DNA of 64,000 nucleotides from Opisthocomus hoazin (lineage: Eukaryota; Chordata; Aves; Opisthocomiformes; Opisthocomidae), in contig NC_134433.1 in the NCBI RefSeq assembly GCF_030867145.1, positions 13,219,216 through 13,283,215 on the forward strand. The letters run 5' to 3'. The first letter of the stretch is position 1, and the number at the start of each line of letters is the position of its first letter. The position numbers were made by a program, and so were the translations under genes. This document shows positions 49,301 to 60,500 of this stretch, one piece after another. Below the pieces are notes generated by a model that worked only from the letters and a program-made list of their open reading frames with translations, searched no databases and was not told the origin of the DNA.

Positions 49301-52300
49301 CATAAAAATGTATCTTTAATAGCACACGCACTCGTATTTCTTTTTATTTTTATGAATTTTAAGGTCAGTTGTAGAAAGATAGTAGATCACATTGTAAGCG
49401 TCAGTGGATCTGACCTTTCAGTAGTGCTGTGCAATATCCCCAGAAGACTTTGCTTACATTAGTGAAAGAGTTCCTGGTGGTTATGGAGGGAATCCAGATT
49501 GGAGTCTCAATCAGATACTTCCGCTGTAATGTTATCATTTGGCTATCTGCAGTACTTTAAAAGCTCTTTTTGCACAGCCAGAACCAGATGATTCTAATGG
49601 ATATGAACTCAATTTTTTTCATTAACTAGCCATCATGCGTGTCTTTCAACTCGATCAGCCAAATGCGTGTTAAAATTAACCTGGTCTTTCTTTGCAGCAA
49701 AGATTTGTGGGGAAGATGGACAAGTGGACCCTAACTGTTTTGTCACAGCCCAGTCAATAGTGTTTAATGCAATGGAACAAGAGTAAGTTGGTTGCATGGT
49801 TTGGCTTTTTGTGTCTGTCGTCCCTTTGCAAAAGGTGGTTCTGTTATAAGTTTGTGGAGGCATAACCGTAGAATCCCTGTCTGTGCAGTCTTCTGTTTGA
49901 AGCTGCTCAGATCTCTTCCTCCAAATCTGTCCTTGTGATCGCTTGCGGAGGTTGTGTGCACGCTGTTACTGCATTCCCTGGATCTTGCTTGTGTCACTTG
50001 TAACCCTGGGCGGTTTCTTGCTTGTTTTGCCTTTATCGGACTAAAAGCGTGAGACTTCTGGGGCAAGAACTAATCGGTTCATAAGGTGCCTTGAATGCTG
50101 ATGACCCTTAATAATTAATTGTTATTCTGTGTGCAGGCACTTTAGCGAATTTTTGCGAAGTCATCATTTCTGTAAATACCAGATTGAGGTGCTGACTAGC
50201 GGGACTGTTTATCTGGCTGACATACTTTTCTGTGAATCAGCCCTATTCTATTTCTCTGAGGTGAGTGTTAGCTTTTGGGTTTGGCTTTTTTACTACTATT
50301 CCCTTCTATCAAGTGGAAAAGACTATTCATCCCCTGATGACTCTAATAAAGACACCTCAAATATAACCAAAAAATTAAACTGTATCTTTTTCTGGGAAAA
50401 AATGCACTGAACTGTTTCCTGCCCATGTGTAGAACTGTTTCAAATGTTCAAACCTGTACACCATGTTGTAGAATGAGCATTTGTGTGTATCTGCTCGAGT
50501 TCAGTGAGTGCTTCTAAGTGTCTCTGCCTTGTAGAAGCGTTGGCATAGTCATCTTAATCTTGCCAAATGAAGCAGTGACTTTGAAAGCCTTAAGCATTCT
50601 TACAGATAACAAATAATTCACCAGCTTTACATTGGGAGGATACCAGATTGGGGTGTGGTAGGTTAAATGTATGATTTTACAGTTGCAGGGTCCTGTCCCT
50701 TTAGGGAATCATCTGTCAGTAGTAAAATGCTTGTCCTGGTAGTCTGACAAGCCAGTGTAGTCTGAAACAGCAAGCTGGGAAGCCGAGGCAATGTGCTGAG
50801 TTCAGTGTAAGCTAAGCATGGCATGGAAATAGCATTTCACCTGTCTTTAGTATGATACAAATAAATAGTTGTTTGGAAACTAGATGTGAAAATCAGTACA
50901 GAAAAGAAATGTCACAAGTTTCTTTTTTTTTTAAACAAACTAAATCTGTCTGCAACACTGTATCTGAAAATTCAGCATATTTGTATGCCCTGGTGACAAT
51001 TTTGCATCATTAATATATGGACTATGATTCTTACTTTAATGGGAAGGAGCAGATCTGTCTGCGCTTATTAAAAGTTTCTTGCTAAAAGTTCTTTAATTTC
51101 TCTTCTTTTTTGAATTTCCCTTCCAGTACATGGAGAAGGAAGATGCAGTTAACGTATTGCAGTTCTGGTTAGCAGCAGATAACTTCCAGTCTCAACTTGC
51201 TGCCAAAAAAGGCCAGTATGATGGGCAAGAAGCACAGAATGATGCCATGATTTTATATGACAAGTGAGGGAGTTCAACAATTATTTGTTTCTGAAACTCT
51301 GATTTTGTTCTTGTACTTCTGTGTTGCACTGTGCAAAAGGAACTTTTCATTTGCGAACGGCACTGTGCGATCTTGCACTGGTAGGCTGAAACACGTTTTA
51401 TCAAGGTGTTCTTGGATGTGTGCACACAAGAACTGCTAATATTTTTCTTTATACATGAGAAAATCGTTATAAGGACTCTGTTCTTAAGCATAATTCAGAA
51501 CTTTCAGGACTTGATTGCTTGAATTAATGTTTAGTTATGAAATATCCAAGCCGATTGGTTGCCATTTGAAAGTGTAAAGGGTTTACACTTGCTGTTAAAC
51601 CTAACAGCAGATGCATCACTGTAGGAAAACCCTAAGGTTCAGATGCTGTTACCCATTTAAAGTAGTCTGTAGGAGCTGTTACCACACATAGTAAAAGCCA
51701 AATAGTACTTGTTCTTAAAGACTTTCCTTTTTTAAGGAAATGTCCGGATCCCTTTTAATGTCAGACTTTCCTCAGTAAGGTAACTTTTTTCCTTTATTTT
51801 GTGCTTCACCTTAGCAATAATGCAACTAGAAGATGGACATCAAAACTGCTTCCAGAAAAAAAATGTTCTTAAGCTTAAATGTAAGACTCATTGCTACAAG
51901 CTTGTTAGAGTTTTTACCCTAGTAGGAAATAATAATTGGAGAGAAAGCAAACAATTCACTCTGACTTTTACCAGTCACCCCCCCCCAAGCTTCATCCACA
52001 AACTCAGTTTTCAGTCGCGTGGTCGGTAGAGCAAATGCTGCTTCACAGCTCTGGGTGTTTCCTGCCTCATTCTTGCTTCCCTGCTGCAAAGCTCTGTGTG
52101 TAAGATTCTGCTCGTCAGTAGTCACATGATGCTCTGGTTTTTATCTGTGTCTTTCGAGCAAGGCTTTATCAAAACCGTTTCTGTGAACTGGGGATGTTTC
52201 CCCCTGTACCCGATGAGGATCGGTTGTACGTACATTTTTGAAGCCAGCACCATCTAGTGGCTGCAGCATCATTAATGGTCTTCGGTGGAGAAGGTGGGTG

Positions 52301-55300
52301 CTGACCACCTACAGAGCCTTGCAAATCCTTGTGTGCTGTCTTCTTCCCCTGTCCGGCGCTGCAGGTACTTCTCCCTTCAAGCCACGCATCCTCTTGGGTT
52401 TGACGACTCGGTGAGATTAGAGATTGAATCCAACATCTGCAGGGAAGGTGGTCCTCTCCCAAACTGCTTCACTACTCCCTTACGGCAGGCGTGGACTACC
52501 ATGGAGACGGTGAGATACCTTCTGCAGAAAGGTTTTGAGAGTTACTAAAGATGTTGTGGAGATTCTGCAGTGTGTCGAGTGCTCCCTTCAGCATCTATGC
52601 ATTGTCCTGCTCTTTTGCTTTGCCTGGATAACAGGACAGCTCTGGTAAAACTTGCTGGAGTGTTTTCCCCAGCCTGATTTGAAGGGATACCACCCACTGA
52701 CTGTTAATTCGCTGTGAAATGTTTGTCTTGGGTGATTGTTGCACCTTAATGGAAGTAACAGAATTTCCTCCCATGTGAATTGCTATCAACAGCTCATTAT
52801 GTATCTTTAGAAATCTTCCCTTCCTGCTAGTAGCAGTTGTTTGCAACTGTAATACCAGTGCTGTGGGTAACAGTGTAACTCTGGAATACCTGGGATTAGT
52901 GATTTGACTCTGGAGCTGCTGTTGACTTTTGAACAGCAGGGCAAAAGAACTGTAAGCCTATTGGGTTGTCAGGCCTTGCTAGAGGGAAAAACAAACAAAC
53001 AAAAATCTGCTCTTCAGTTCCAGTTACTGGAGGATTTGGTTAATACATAATTATTTTTCTTCATTTTGCAGTAGGATTCAGATTTAAAGCAATGCAGTCA
53101 CTAATCCAGAATAATTCCGTGTGTGGACACTTTTCCTTGTGTACCATCTGCACAAGGCCTGAGATGTTCGTGTGTCCCTTCTGTTCGGCAAATGACCTAC
53201 GGTGATTGTGCAGGCCAGCCTTGATTAAAGAAGACTCCTTCTGTCTCTCAGGTTTTTTTACCTGGTTTCTTGTCCAGCAACCTTTACTACAAATACTTGA
53301 ACGATCTCATCCATTCAGTACGAGGAGATGAATTTCCAGGAGGGAATATTGCACTGAGTATTCACGGCCCCGGGAGCTCTCCTGATGGCGATTGCATAGG
53401 GGGCCCAGATGGCTCTGCCTCCCAGGTAGGAGTGCCGTGGTTTGACTCTGGTGTAAGAGATGCTGCAGTCACTTTTCTGTATCGGTATCAAAGTTCCTGT
53501 GCTGTAAGGAAACATCTTGTACTGTGAAGCTTCCCGTTGCACTGTAATGTTAAAGCCTGTGTCGTGTTAGGACACATTTAGTCTGCCTGCTGCTGAGTTC
53601 AAACCAGCAGTGTTGGCATGGAAGGGTATCCGTCGTGTTTGTTTTACCCAAAGTCTTGTACTGCTTTTAGTTCTTTGCATCAAAGTTACATTTTTATTAA
53701 GCTGTTGATAGTCACTGAAGACTGTTACATAGCGCTGTAACTTTTAAGAGTGCTTTTTATTAGAAATAACATTTTTTTTATCAATATGATAGTTATAACT
53801 TTAGGCAAAAATTGACACTTGCGCGTATGCCGTAGAATTTAAATATAAATGTGCAAGTTTTGTGTGCTCAGCTCTGCTGAAGTGCCACATCTTCTGTTCT
53901 GCAAAGTCCCCTCGGTCTGGGGTTTAAGGCATCTGTCCGCTCGCGCACAGAGCAGTGACAGTTAGTACAGGTGGTGGCTGCTGGCTGGTCTCGGCAGACT
54001 CGTCCCTGCTGTCGTCCCCAAGCTAGCTGGTCGCGCTGCTCGGATACAGGATGGACGGACTCCTGCCCTTTCCAAGCGAGAGCTCTAGCACTTGGCTGTA
54101 TTGCTCCGAGCTGGAGGGTGATGCCTGAATTTTGTTTGCACGTATGTAGTTTGTAAAGCTGGGCATAAAAAAAGTCCCTTGCTGGGTAAGGCATTGTAAT
54201 CGTTCATTAAGCGTGGTTGGAGCCATGTGGCTGCTGCTTCGCTGTACTCTGCAGAAATGAGAAAGGGACTGGGCTCCTTCGGCTCGCTTACCCTTCCGGA
54301 GTCACCGAGAAACATCCGCTGAGTGCTTGCTTTGCGCGGCGCCCTGGTTGCGGGCCAGCATCTTTCTTTTTTATTGCCTTTCGTGGTGCCGCTTTCCGAG
54401 AGCTGTGTTCCCGTGTGGGCCGAGCGTCAGCAACGGGCCGTGGAGCTCATTGTGCTCTGAAATCATCCCAATAATGTCAGAGAGCTGTTTTTAACCAAGA
54501 GTTGTCTGTTCCAAAAATTCTAGCTTTGCTGAATTCAGATGTGAAAGAAGAGAGGATAAGCAGATTCTAGCTTATCTGTAACCAGGTCAGCTTGCAAACT
54601 GCAAGCCCAGCGGAGAGCAGAAAAGCTAAGCTAGAACAGCTTTTGCTGAGTTGCTTTTATTGCATGCTGCAGTGCTACCACGGGCTTTAAATCCAGTATC
54701 TAGACCAACATTGTGGATGTACAGTGTTTCAGGCAGCTTGGAAGCTGTACTACCTGCTTGCAATATTTTTAAACCTCCTAATTTGCAAGGGGGAGTTAGA
54801 AAGTGAGGAATAAAATCTGTGTTCTTGAAATACCCTGCTGCTTGATAGTCTGAGCAGGAAGCTGCTGGTAATTGGCTTGCTTGGACAATTTAGGAAATGA
54901 AGTGCCCCGTTTTGTGGTGTGCGTTGCTGCTTATCTGAATAGGAGAATCTCCGGGCCTCTGCATATTTTTGCATAAAGAACAGCACTTCTGCAGAGCAGC
55001 AGGGAAGGAGTTGGCAAGGCAGCTGCCAGAAAGGTTTCTGCTCTGTGTTCGGGTGCTGATAGATTGCTGTGCATTTCTGCTCTCCCTACTGTTGTGCTAA
55101 TGTTTCCTTGGCTTTTTTTCATAATCTTACATAAATACTTCAGGCTGAAAGATAAATGTTTGTTCTCTGCGTGTGGGGGAAGCATAGCATGTGTGGGAAT
55201 TGCTTACCAAGGGCCGGAGTGGGATGAGTGAAGCTGCTGCAGCTTTAGAGGTAGTTCAGTGTTATGTACTCACAAACAGACAATCTACATGTGCACACAG

Positions 55301-58300
55301 ATCTGTTCGGTCAATAATGCTGAGTCAGCAGTCCTTACACATAGGTATGCTGACGTGTACGATGTGTCTTTGGCTCTGTTCGTATAACTTTATCATCCTG
55401 TGTTTAAAAAAAGTCATACTGAGTTAGGAATTCATCGCTGTGTAGATGCTGTCTAATTCTTTTATGCTTGCTTAGAGACTTTATGGAGTTTGAAGTGTAA
55501 AAGCACTAAAACAGCAGTTTTGTTGAAGCTATTAGTTGTCTGCATCGGGCACTAATACTTAGAATTTTTATTTGTAGTCCAATGTCAAAAAGGCTAATGT
55601 TAAAATCCTGAAAAATTTTGATGAAGCAATAATTGTAGATGCTGCAAGTCTGGATCCAGAATCTTTATATCAACGAACATATGCAGGGTAAGGTTCATTC
55701 AGTGTATCTCATTCTTTCTAGTTGTGTTTCACCTCTGTTTCATTTTTTCTGTGTTGTCCTGCATTGAGAATACGCGTAAATGCGAGACCTTGCAATCTTA
55801 GTGCAAGTCTTAATATTTGAAAGTAAATGTATTCCGGTAGTGTGATACAACACGATGTCATAGCGAATGTTTCTCTGAGCAGAATGGCAGCCAGAAAAAT
55901 ATTTCCAATTATTTTTTTTCTCCTAGTTATTTTTCCTCTTTGACTCCAAAGTACAGCTAAGTAGTTCCTATTTGGGGTTGGAACAGAGAAGAGTGAGCTC
56001 AGGCACTTTTGATACTGTAATGTGCAATTTTGGTTCCTCCCTATTCCCATGGCAGAGAGCAGCTTATGCTTCATTTCTTTAGCAGAGTGCACAGCTGTGC
56101 TTCTGCTTCTGAAGTTGCTCCTTGTTATAAAGCTCTTCTGCTCAGTGGATCTCGTACAGCAGTGCTTTGTTTCTATAGCTACCTTGCTTTTCTGTTGCAT
56201 ACCAGTCTTCTGTCTTTCTAGGGGCTGTGAAGCGTTTTCTCCATTAATGACCTGTTTTTATGATAGCATAGAGTGCTGATATTTAATGATATTTTGTGAC
56301 AGTGTGATGTTGATATGACACGATTGAGTCATTGGAGCATTTGCCTACTTCTAGTTTCTACAAGAATTTTTAGGGTACGCTTCAAATTCAGATGCATGAG
56401 AGGAGCAGGAAGACTTTTCCCAACGTATCAATTTTAGGTGGAAAAGGTGCTAGTTGGTAAAATGCCAGTCTTCTGACACTAGAGTCTTGATTGTGGTGGG
56501 TTTTTTGTTTTCCTGACTGGTAGTTTTCCATGATGCTGATGTTCTCTTGGTAACCTGCGTGGTTCTTTTGCTCCTGCTCTCTTCAGGAAAATGACGTTTG
56601 GACGAGTCAGTGACCTGGGACAGTTTATCAGAGAATCTGAACCAGAGCCCGATGTCAAAAAATCAAAAGGTTTGCTTCCTCTTTCTATTGCTGTAAACAT
56701 CTGCAGAACTGCTTTCCCTTACTGCCGTCAGGAAGAGCAAGATTTTTGAGTCTTTCCAGATGTGTTTTAAGCCATGTAGAGATGCTTAAGGGGTCGTCCT
56801 GTACTAACGCAAAACCCACCTGTGGCCCAGTTTCCTAGCCAGATTCTGCTTTTCTGGTGCAGCTGGGCTCCTGGGAGTAGGAGCAGCCTGTGGGAGTTGG
56901 AGCTGTCGATGGAACCTGGCAGGGATGTAAGCTGCTAGTAGCTGAGCTGATGATCAAACCTTCAAAGGTTTGGTCTCAAGATGAAAAAGCACTTCAGCTG
57001 TCCCCATGCTGCCCACCCAGTCTGGGGTCTGCTGCTAATGCTGCTTTTCAGCTCTGGTAAAGAGGAGTGGTTTGAGTTCAGTGTCCAATGGACCATGGCT
57101 CCGTGTAATCCTTTCTGTTCCATGCCAAGCTTCGTGTTCCCCAGCGCCTGCAGTGCGAACCCTTCAGAAGGATGGAAGGAGAGGAATGAGTGTTTGTAGC
57201 TGTGTGCCACAGAGTTTGCTAATACACCTTGCCTGCTGTCTTTTATCTCAATTAGGGTCCATGTTTTCACAAGCAATGAAGAAATGGGTTCAAGGAAACA
57301 CAGATGAGGTGCGTCCTCTTTTATGTTGTCCTTGTGACTTCCTTTACAGTGTAGATCAGGGAAACGAAGTATTGAAGATCCTAATCCTGAAGCTAGTCTG
57401 ATTTTTGCCAGTGCTTTCTGGTTCAACTAATACAATGGTTAACTGTGTGCTTACAGTCAAGGTTTTTCTTATGAGATACATCCACAGATAGGAGTGGAAA
57501 TGCTGCTGTTCTGTGTCTTTTACTGTGGAGTGACCACTGTACATGGATTACAGGCTGCTTTTTCCCCCTGCGGTGGGGCTTGGACAAGTGCTCAATAAAT
57601 AAGTCTAAAAACTTCACTAGCTCTCTTGGAAATTGCATCAAGCCATAAATACTGACCATAACTGAAGTTAGAGCTGTGCATGGAAACAGGGTGCATTTCC
57701 ATCGAGGGAGGGTACGTTTACTACAAGTCACTGAGTTGTGAAGGTTAACCACGTCTCCGAGGTGGAGTGTGTGGATTATGCTGAGAGGACTGTGTTTTTT
57801 ATTTTAAGAATGTGAAGCTATCTGTATTTTGGGATGTTTTTTTCTATGGCAGGCTCAAGAAGAGATGGCTTGGAGGATAGCAAAGATGATAGTCAATGAC
57901 GTTATGCAGCAGGCGCAATGTGAACAGCCTTCGGAGAAGGTTACGAAGGTGAGGGGGTGGAAAGGCTGCCTATCTTTATCTGCCTGAAGCCAGGCTGTGG
58001 GAGGAGCAGAGCTCTTGCTTGCCTTCCTAGTGCTCTGAAACCCACGCTGGTAAATGTTCAAACTAGCATGGCATGATACGAAGAAACAAAGGTTGGAAGT
58101 GTTCCGGCCTACACGTGCTGCTCTGGGAATTTCGTAACAGATACCTGTAGTGTTCTCCTGTGCAAGCTTTAAAATTGTCTTTGTTCGTTTGGAGTCTTTA
58201 CAACCTGCCTTATTAGTGAAGAGTGGTTTGTGTTGCAGGGTCAATACTGTAATTCCTTACTTGAGTTCACACTTGCTGTTTCATGTTAATGAACACTGGC

Positions 58301-59035
58301 ATATGTGCCTGAAGTGTCAGTAAAACGCAACAGCTGGAAAGTTGTCTGGGTGTGCTAATTTACTCAGTGCTGTGTCTGCGCTTCAGAAAAGACCCAGTAG
58401 CCCTGTCCATAAGCTGTGTGTTGCTGGCTAGCAACTTTGTTGTTAATACAAGTCCAGGTGTTCTCTGCTTAAAAACAAACAAAAAACCCCAGTTCTGATG
58501 CAACAGTTAGATTTTGTGAAATAATGATGGCGGCAGTTTACCAAGTTAATATCTGGTACTTCTGGCTTTCAGGCATCTGTCTGTTCTAAAATTAACTTAG
58601 ACTTTTTTTGATTACTGAAGGTAAACATGTGCCAAAGCCCAGTGATAAGACCCGAACGGGTGGATCCATGGTTCACTATGTGACTGTTTGCTTTTGAATA
58701 GAGCGGTCACATTTAAATGACTCCTGTAATGATTTCACTTAATAGCTTGGCTGCAAACGATATCTTTCCAGCCTGGCTAGATGAAAAGGTCTCTCAGCAC
58801 AGTATTTAGAAATATCAAGTGGCTGCAGATGCTCTGGATTCAGTTAAGCAAGTGTGGTTACAGTAATCAGGCGGTTGAGTGTGTTTGTGGGATTAGGATT
58901 TTTTCCCTCTCCCAGACTCATAAACATACCTGGCTTCAGCATTTTTAAACACAAAATGTCTTTCTACTGAGCGATTGCCTTGTATGTTGTAGGGTAAAAT
59001 GAACTCTAACCCTGTCCTTCCTTTTCCAGCTATGA
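40325..59035 (+). CDS. AKAP10: A-kinase anchoring protein 10 (D-AKAP2), complete
   Basis: Fifteen coding exons join in phase to 639 residues: 40325-40346, 44287-44334, 46631-46813, 47136-47690, 49157-49255, 49698-49782, 50137-50260, 51127-51263, 52365-52509, 53252-53425, 55578-55687, 56587-56669, 57256-57308, 57853-57948, 59030-59035. AKAP10 binds both RI and RII regulatory subunits of protein kinase A, and binds Rab4/Rab11, linking cAMP signalling to endosomal recycling and mitochondria. Domains by homology: first RGS domain about residues 103-346 (interrupted by a variable Ser-rich insert at about 180-262), second RGS about 356-482, amphipathic PKA-binding helix at 610-628, and a C-terminal TKL matching a class I PDZ ligand. 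The human protein is 662 residues and starts 22 residues earlier; from the shared MSFFRRK start, human has 640. The start at 40,325 has A at -3 and matches the internal human Met. The frame stays open upstream to 39,956, so a longer N-terminus is possible. All introns are GT-AG. Confidence 0.96.
44287..44334 (+). CDS. AKAP10: AKAP10 exon 2
   Basis: 48 bases with acceptor TATTTTACAG and donor AAAA then GTAAGA. Encodes the basic segment VKGKEQEKTTDVKAIK, residues 8-24, near-identical to human. Confidence 0.93.
46631..46813 (+). CDS. AKAP10: AKAP10 exon 3
   Basis: 183 bases, residues 24-85. Includes NHALLEAAGPSHVAINAIS and KKQPSHMEAAHFGDL, both very close to the human protein. Donor TTAG then GTAAGG. 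This is the linker before the first RGS domain. Confidence 0.95.
47136..47690 (+). CDS. AKAP10: AKAP10 exon 4 (first RGS domain and insert)
   Basis: The longest coding exon, 555 bases, residues 85-270. The start of RGS domain 1 (SLSKTLEQVLQD, YFIQFMELRRMEHLVKFWLE) is highly conserved. From about residue 180 the sequence becomes Ser/Thr/Gln-rich and clearly diverges from human, as expected for the long insert inside this RGS domain. The exon ends with LSGKLMK, where similarity resumes. Confidence 0.95.
49157..49255 (+). CDS. AKAP10: AKAP10 exon 5
   Basis: 99 bases, residues 270-303, encoding SIERDAVSTFTKYISPDAAK and PIPITEAMRNDIV. Part of the second half of RGS domain 1. Acceptor CTTCCTTGTAG, donor GTTG then GTAAGA. 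Confidence 0.95.
49698..49782 (+). CDS. AKAP10: AKAP10 exon 6
   Basis: 85 bases, residues 303-331, encoding AKICGEDGQVDPNCFVTAQS and IVFNAMEQE. End of RGS domain 1. Human has RICGEDG at the start, so the basic residue is changed from Arg to Lys. Confidence 0.95.
50137..50260 (+). CDS. AKAP10: AKAP10 exon 7
   Basis: 124 bases, residues 331-372, from HFSEFLRSHHFCKYQIEVL to LFCESALFYFSE, phase 0 at the end. It spans the junction between the two RGS domains and is almost identical to human. Confidence 0.95.
51127..51263 (+). CDS. AKAP10: AKAP10 exon 8 (second RGS domain)
   Basis: 137 bases, residues 373-418, from YMEKEDAVNVLQFWLAADNF to NDAMILYDK. Core of RGS domain 2 (LQFWLAADNFQ is the typical helix). 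Acceptor TTTCCCTTCCAG, donor ACAA then GTGAGG. Confidence 0.96.
52365..52509 (+). CDS. AKAP10: AKAP10 exon 9 (second RGS domain)
   Basis: 145 bases, residues 418-466, from YFSLQATHPLGFDD to LRQAWTTMET. Ends in phase 0 at ACG then GTGAGA. The last residue is Thr where human has Lys. Confidence 0.95.
53252..53425 (+). CDS. AKAP10: AKAP10 exon 10
   Basis: 174 bases, exactly 58 codons (residues 467-524). The first half (VFLPGFLSSNLYYKYLNDLI) closes RGS domain 2. After GDEFPGGN it becomes a Gly/Ser/Asp-rich linker that is poorly conserved with human. Both ends are phase 0, so the exon could be skipped without a frameshift, but its loss would remove the end of the RGS fold. Confidence 0.94.
55578..55687 (+). 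CDS. AKAP10: AKAP10 exon 11
   Basis: 110 bases, residues 525-561, including KILKNFDEAIIVDAASLDPE and SLYQRTYAG. Highly conserved. Acceptor TTTTTATTTGTAG, donor CAGG then GTAAGG. Confidence 0.95.
56587..56669 (+). CDS. AKAP10: AKAP10 exon 12
   Basis: 83 bases, residues 561-589, KMTFGRVSDLGQFIRESEPE then PDVKKSK. The donor is weak (AAAG then GTTTGC), with T instead of a purine at +3 and T at +4. The downstream exon joins in frame, so the assignment is firm. Confidence 0.94.
57256..57308 (+). CDS. AKAP10: AKAP10 exon 13
   Basis: 53 bases, residues 589-606, GSMFSQAMKKWVQGNTDE, essentially identical to human. Donor GAG then GTGCGT, phase 0. Confidence 0.95.
57853..57948 (+). CDS. AKAP10: AKAP10 exon 14 (PKA-binding helix)
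   Basis: 32 codons, residues 607-638. Encodes the amphipathic A-kinase-binding helix EEMAWRIAKMIVNDVMQQAQ, which docks on the dimerisation domain of PKA regulatory subunits. Residue 623 is Val, aligned with human Ile646, the site of the I646V variant. Human has SDIMQQAQYDQ where this has NDVMQQAQCEQ. Confidence 0.96.
59030..59035 (+). CDS. AKAP10: AKAP10 exon 15 (last residue and stop)
   Basis: The acceptor CCTTCCTTTTCCAG is followed by CTA TGA, giving the terminal Leu and the stop. The C-terminus is therefore EKVTKL, keeping the human TKL PDZ ligand. The rest of the exon is 3' UTR. Confidence 0.9.
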   Translation, partial: L

Positions 59036-60500
59036 TTTTAGAAACGCCAGGACAGGAAATCTGGTTTTCTGCTTCGAGAATGAGTGAACTTTCCCTTTTG
59101 GTGGATTCTTTAACACAGCCAATAAAAACAAAGCACTCTCACTCCAGCCGCCGAAATCTCCCTCGTTTATAAGGAGGAATTAAAAAGAAGCAATCGTGTG
59201 TACCTCCACTGCAGAGCGTGAAGAAACACTTTTTCCTGTTGTACGTGGCAGTCACAGTAATGATGGCTTTTCAAGAGACGAAGACGCAGTTTACGAGAGT
59301 GTCACTGAGAAACAGTGATCAGCTTCACAAATACTTGACCCTGTCGCAAAAAGACTTTTAAGCAAAATGCCTGGAATGGGACACAAGCCAGAACAGAGGG
59401 AAAGGTTTCGCTGTAGTTTCTAGCTCTACTACTTGTAGTTTTTAAACACATAATTGGAAAGGCCGTGGGGTGTGTCCCCGACATTGGCCACTGGAGAAGT
59501 GAACCTGAAACGGTGAATTTATTGGCAGTGAATGACCTAAAAAGTTTGAAGTTTTATTTTTCCTTACTTGAAATAGATGCGTATTAAACTGTAAGATAAA
59601 TGTATTTTACTTCATAACTACATTAACTTTGAAGGCAGCGTGGAGTGCTGAGGAGCGAAGCCTGGGCGGTGTAACCCTTCCTTGTCGAGCTCTTGCACCT
59701 GCACACACCGATGCCCTGCTGCCAGCGCAGGGCTGACCCCAGGGCCAGCCGTGGCTCCGGCAGCCCTCTGCTCCCAGGCCGTGGCTCCCAGCGCAGCCCG
59801 TGTTCTCGGGGGAGTCTCGCCTGCAGACTGCTCCATTTTCTTCCCTCTCCATCCCATGAGCAAGGAAAAAAGCAATTGCTGCCATTCTCCATAGCTTGTC
59901 CTCCAGCCAACACAGTATCTAATTCCCAGATGTTTGGTTTACAAAGAAAAATAATTTTTGGTGACCTCTCGCCTTCTCCCTGACATTATCAACACTTGCA
60001 ACTTGCAGACCTTTAGTTGAAGTAAAAAGCCACTGTGTTACACAGCATCTGTTTTGGTTGTTTTTTTCTTTTGTTTTGTTTTTTCCCCAGTGAATTGATT
60101 TTTCAGGGTATCAGAAGCGCTCTGTGTCTCACTGTTACGTTATTGCTGCATTGTTAGTACACAACACTTCTGGGTTTTTTTTTTACTTTAATCTTATGAT
60201 TGCTTTTTTCCTCAAACCTGTGCAAAAAAAAAATCACTTTGCAAAGAGCTCAAATCATCTCCAATGTTCCAAATATCTTGATTGACTAGCAAGTGTTATT
60301 CTGTTGCAATATTTGACTGTATAGAGATACACTGTATTGTCTATAAAGAAGCAAAAAAGGCTGTGTATAGGTTTTTGGTACTATGTACCACCTCTTATTT
60401 CTCTCATGCCCAAGTATTCATGTACTTAAAACATACTATATTTAATTGTGTTTTGATTTAAAATATATAAATATTAAAATTTGTGTCAATTTTCTGTTTT
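59036..60500 (+). terminator. AKAP10 3' UTR with several poly(A) signals
   Basis: Sequence after the stop is AT-rich with no long frame. Candidate cleavage signals are AATAAA at 59,121-59,126 (only 86 bases after the stop), ATTAAA at 59,583-59,588 and ATTAAA at 60,473-60,478, followed by T/G-rich sequence near 60,485-60,540. The last is the most likely main end because composition changes after it. Short and long 3' UTR forms are possible. Confidence 0.55.

Larger units (their letters stand above)
40347..59029 (+). other. AKAP10 introns
   Basis: Fourteen introns of about 0.3 to 3.9 kb (largest 40,347-44,286). No other gene, nested exon or full repeat was recognised in them. They contain oligo-T and oligo-A runs (near 42,104, 42,324, 42,990 and 43,622) that could be old retroposon tails. 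The long open frames that read through from exons into introns are artefacts. Confidence 0.7.
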
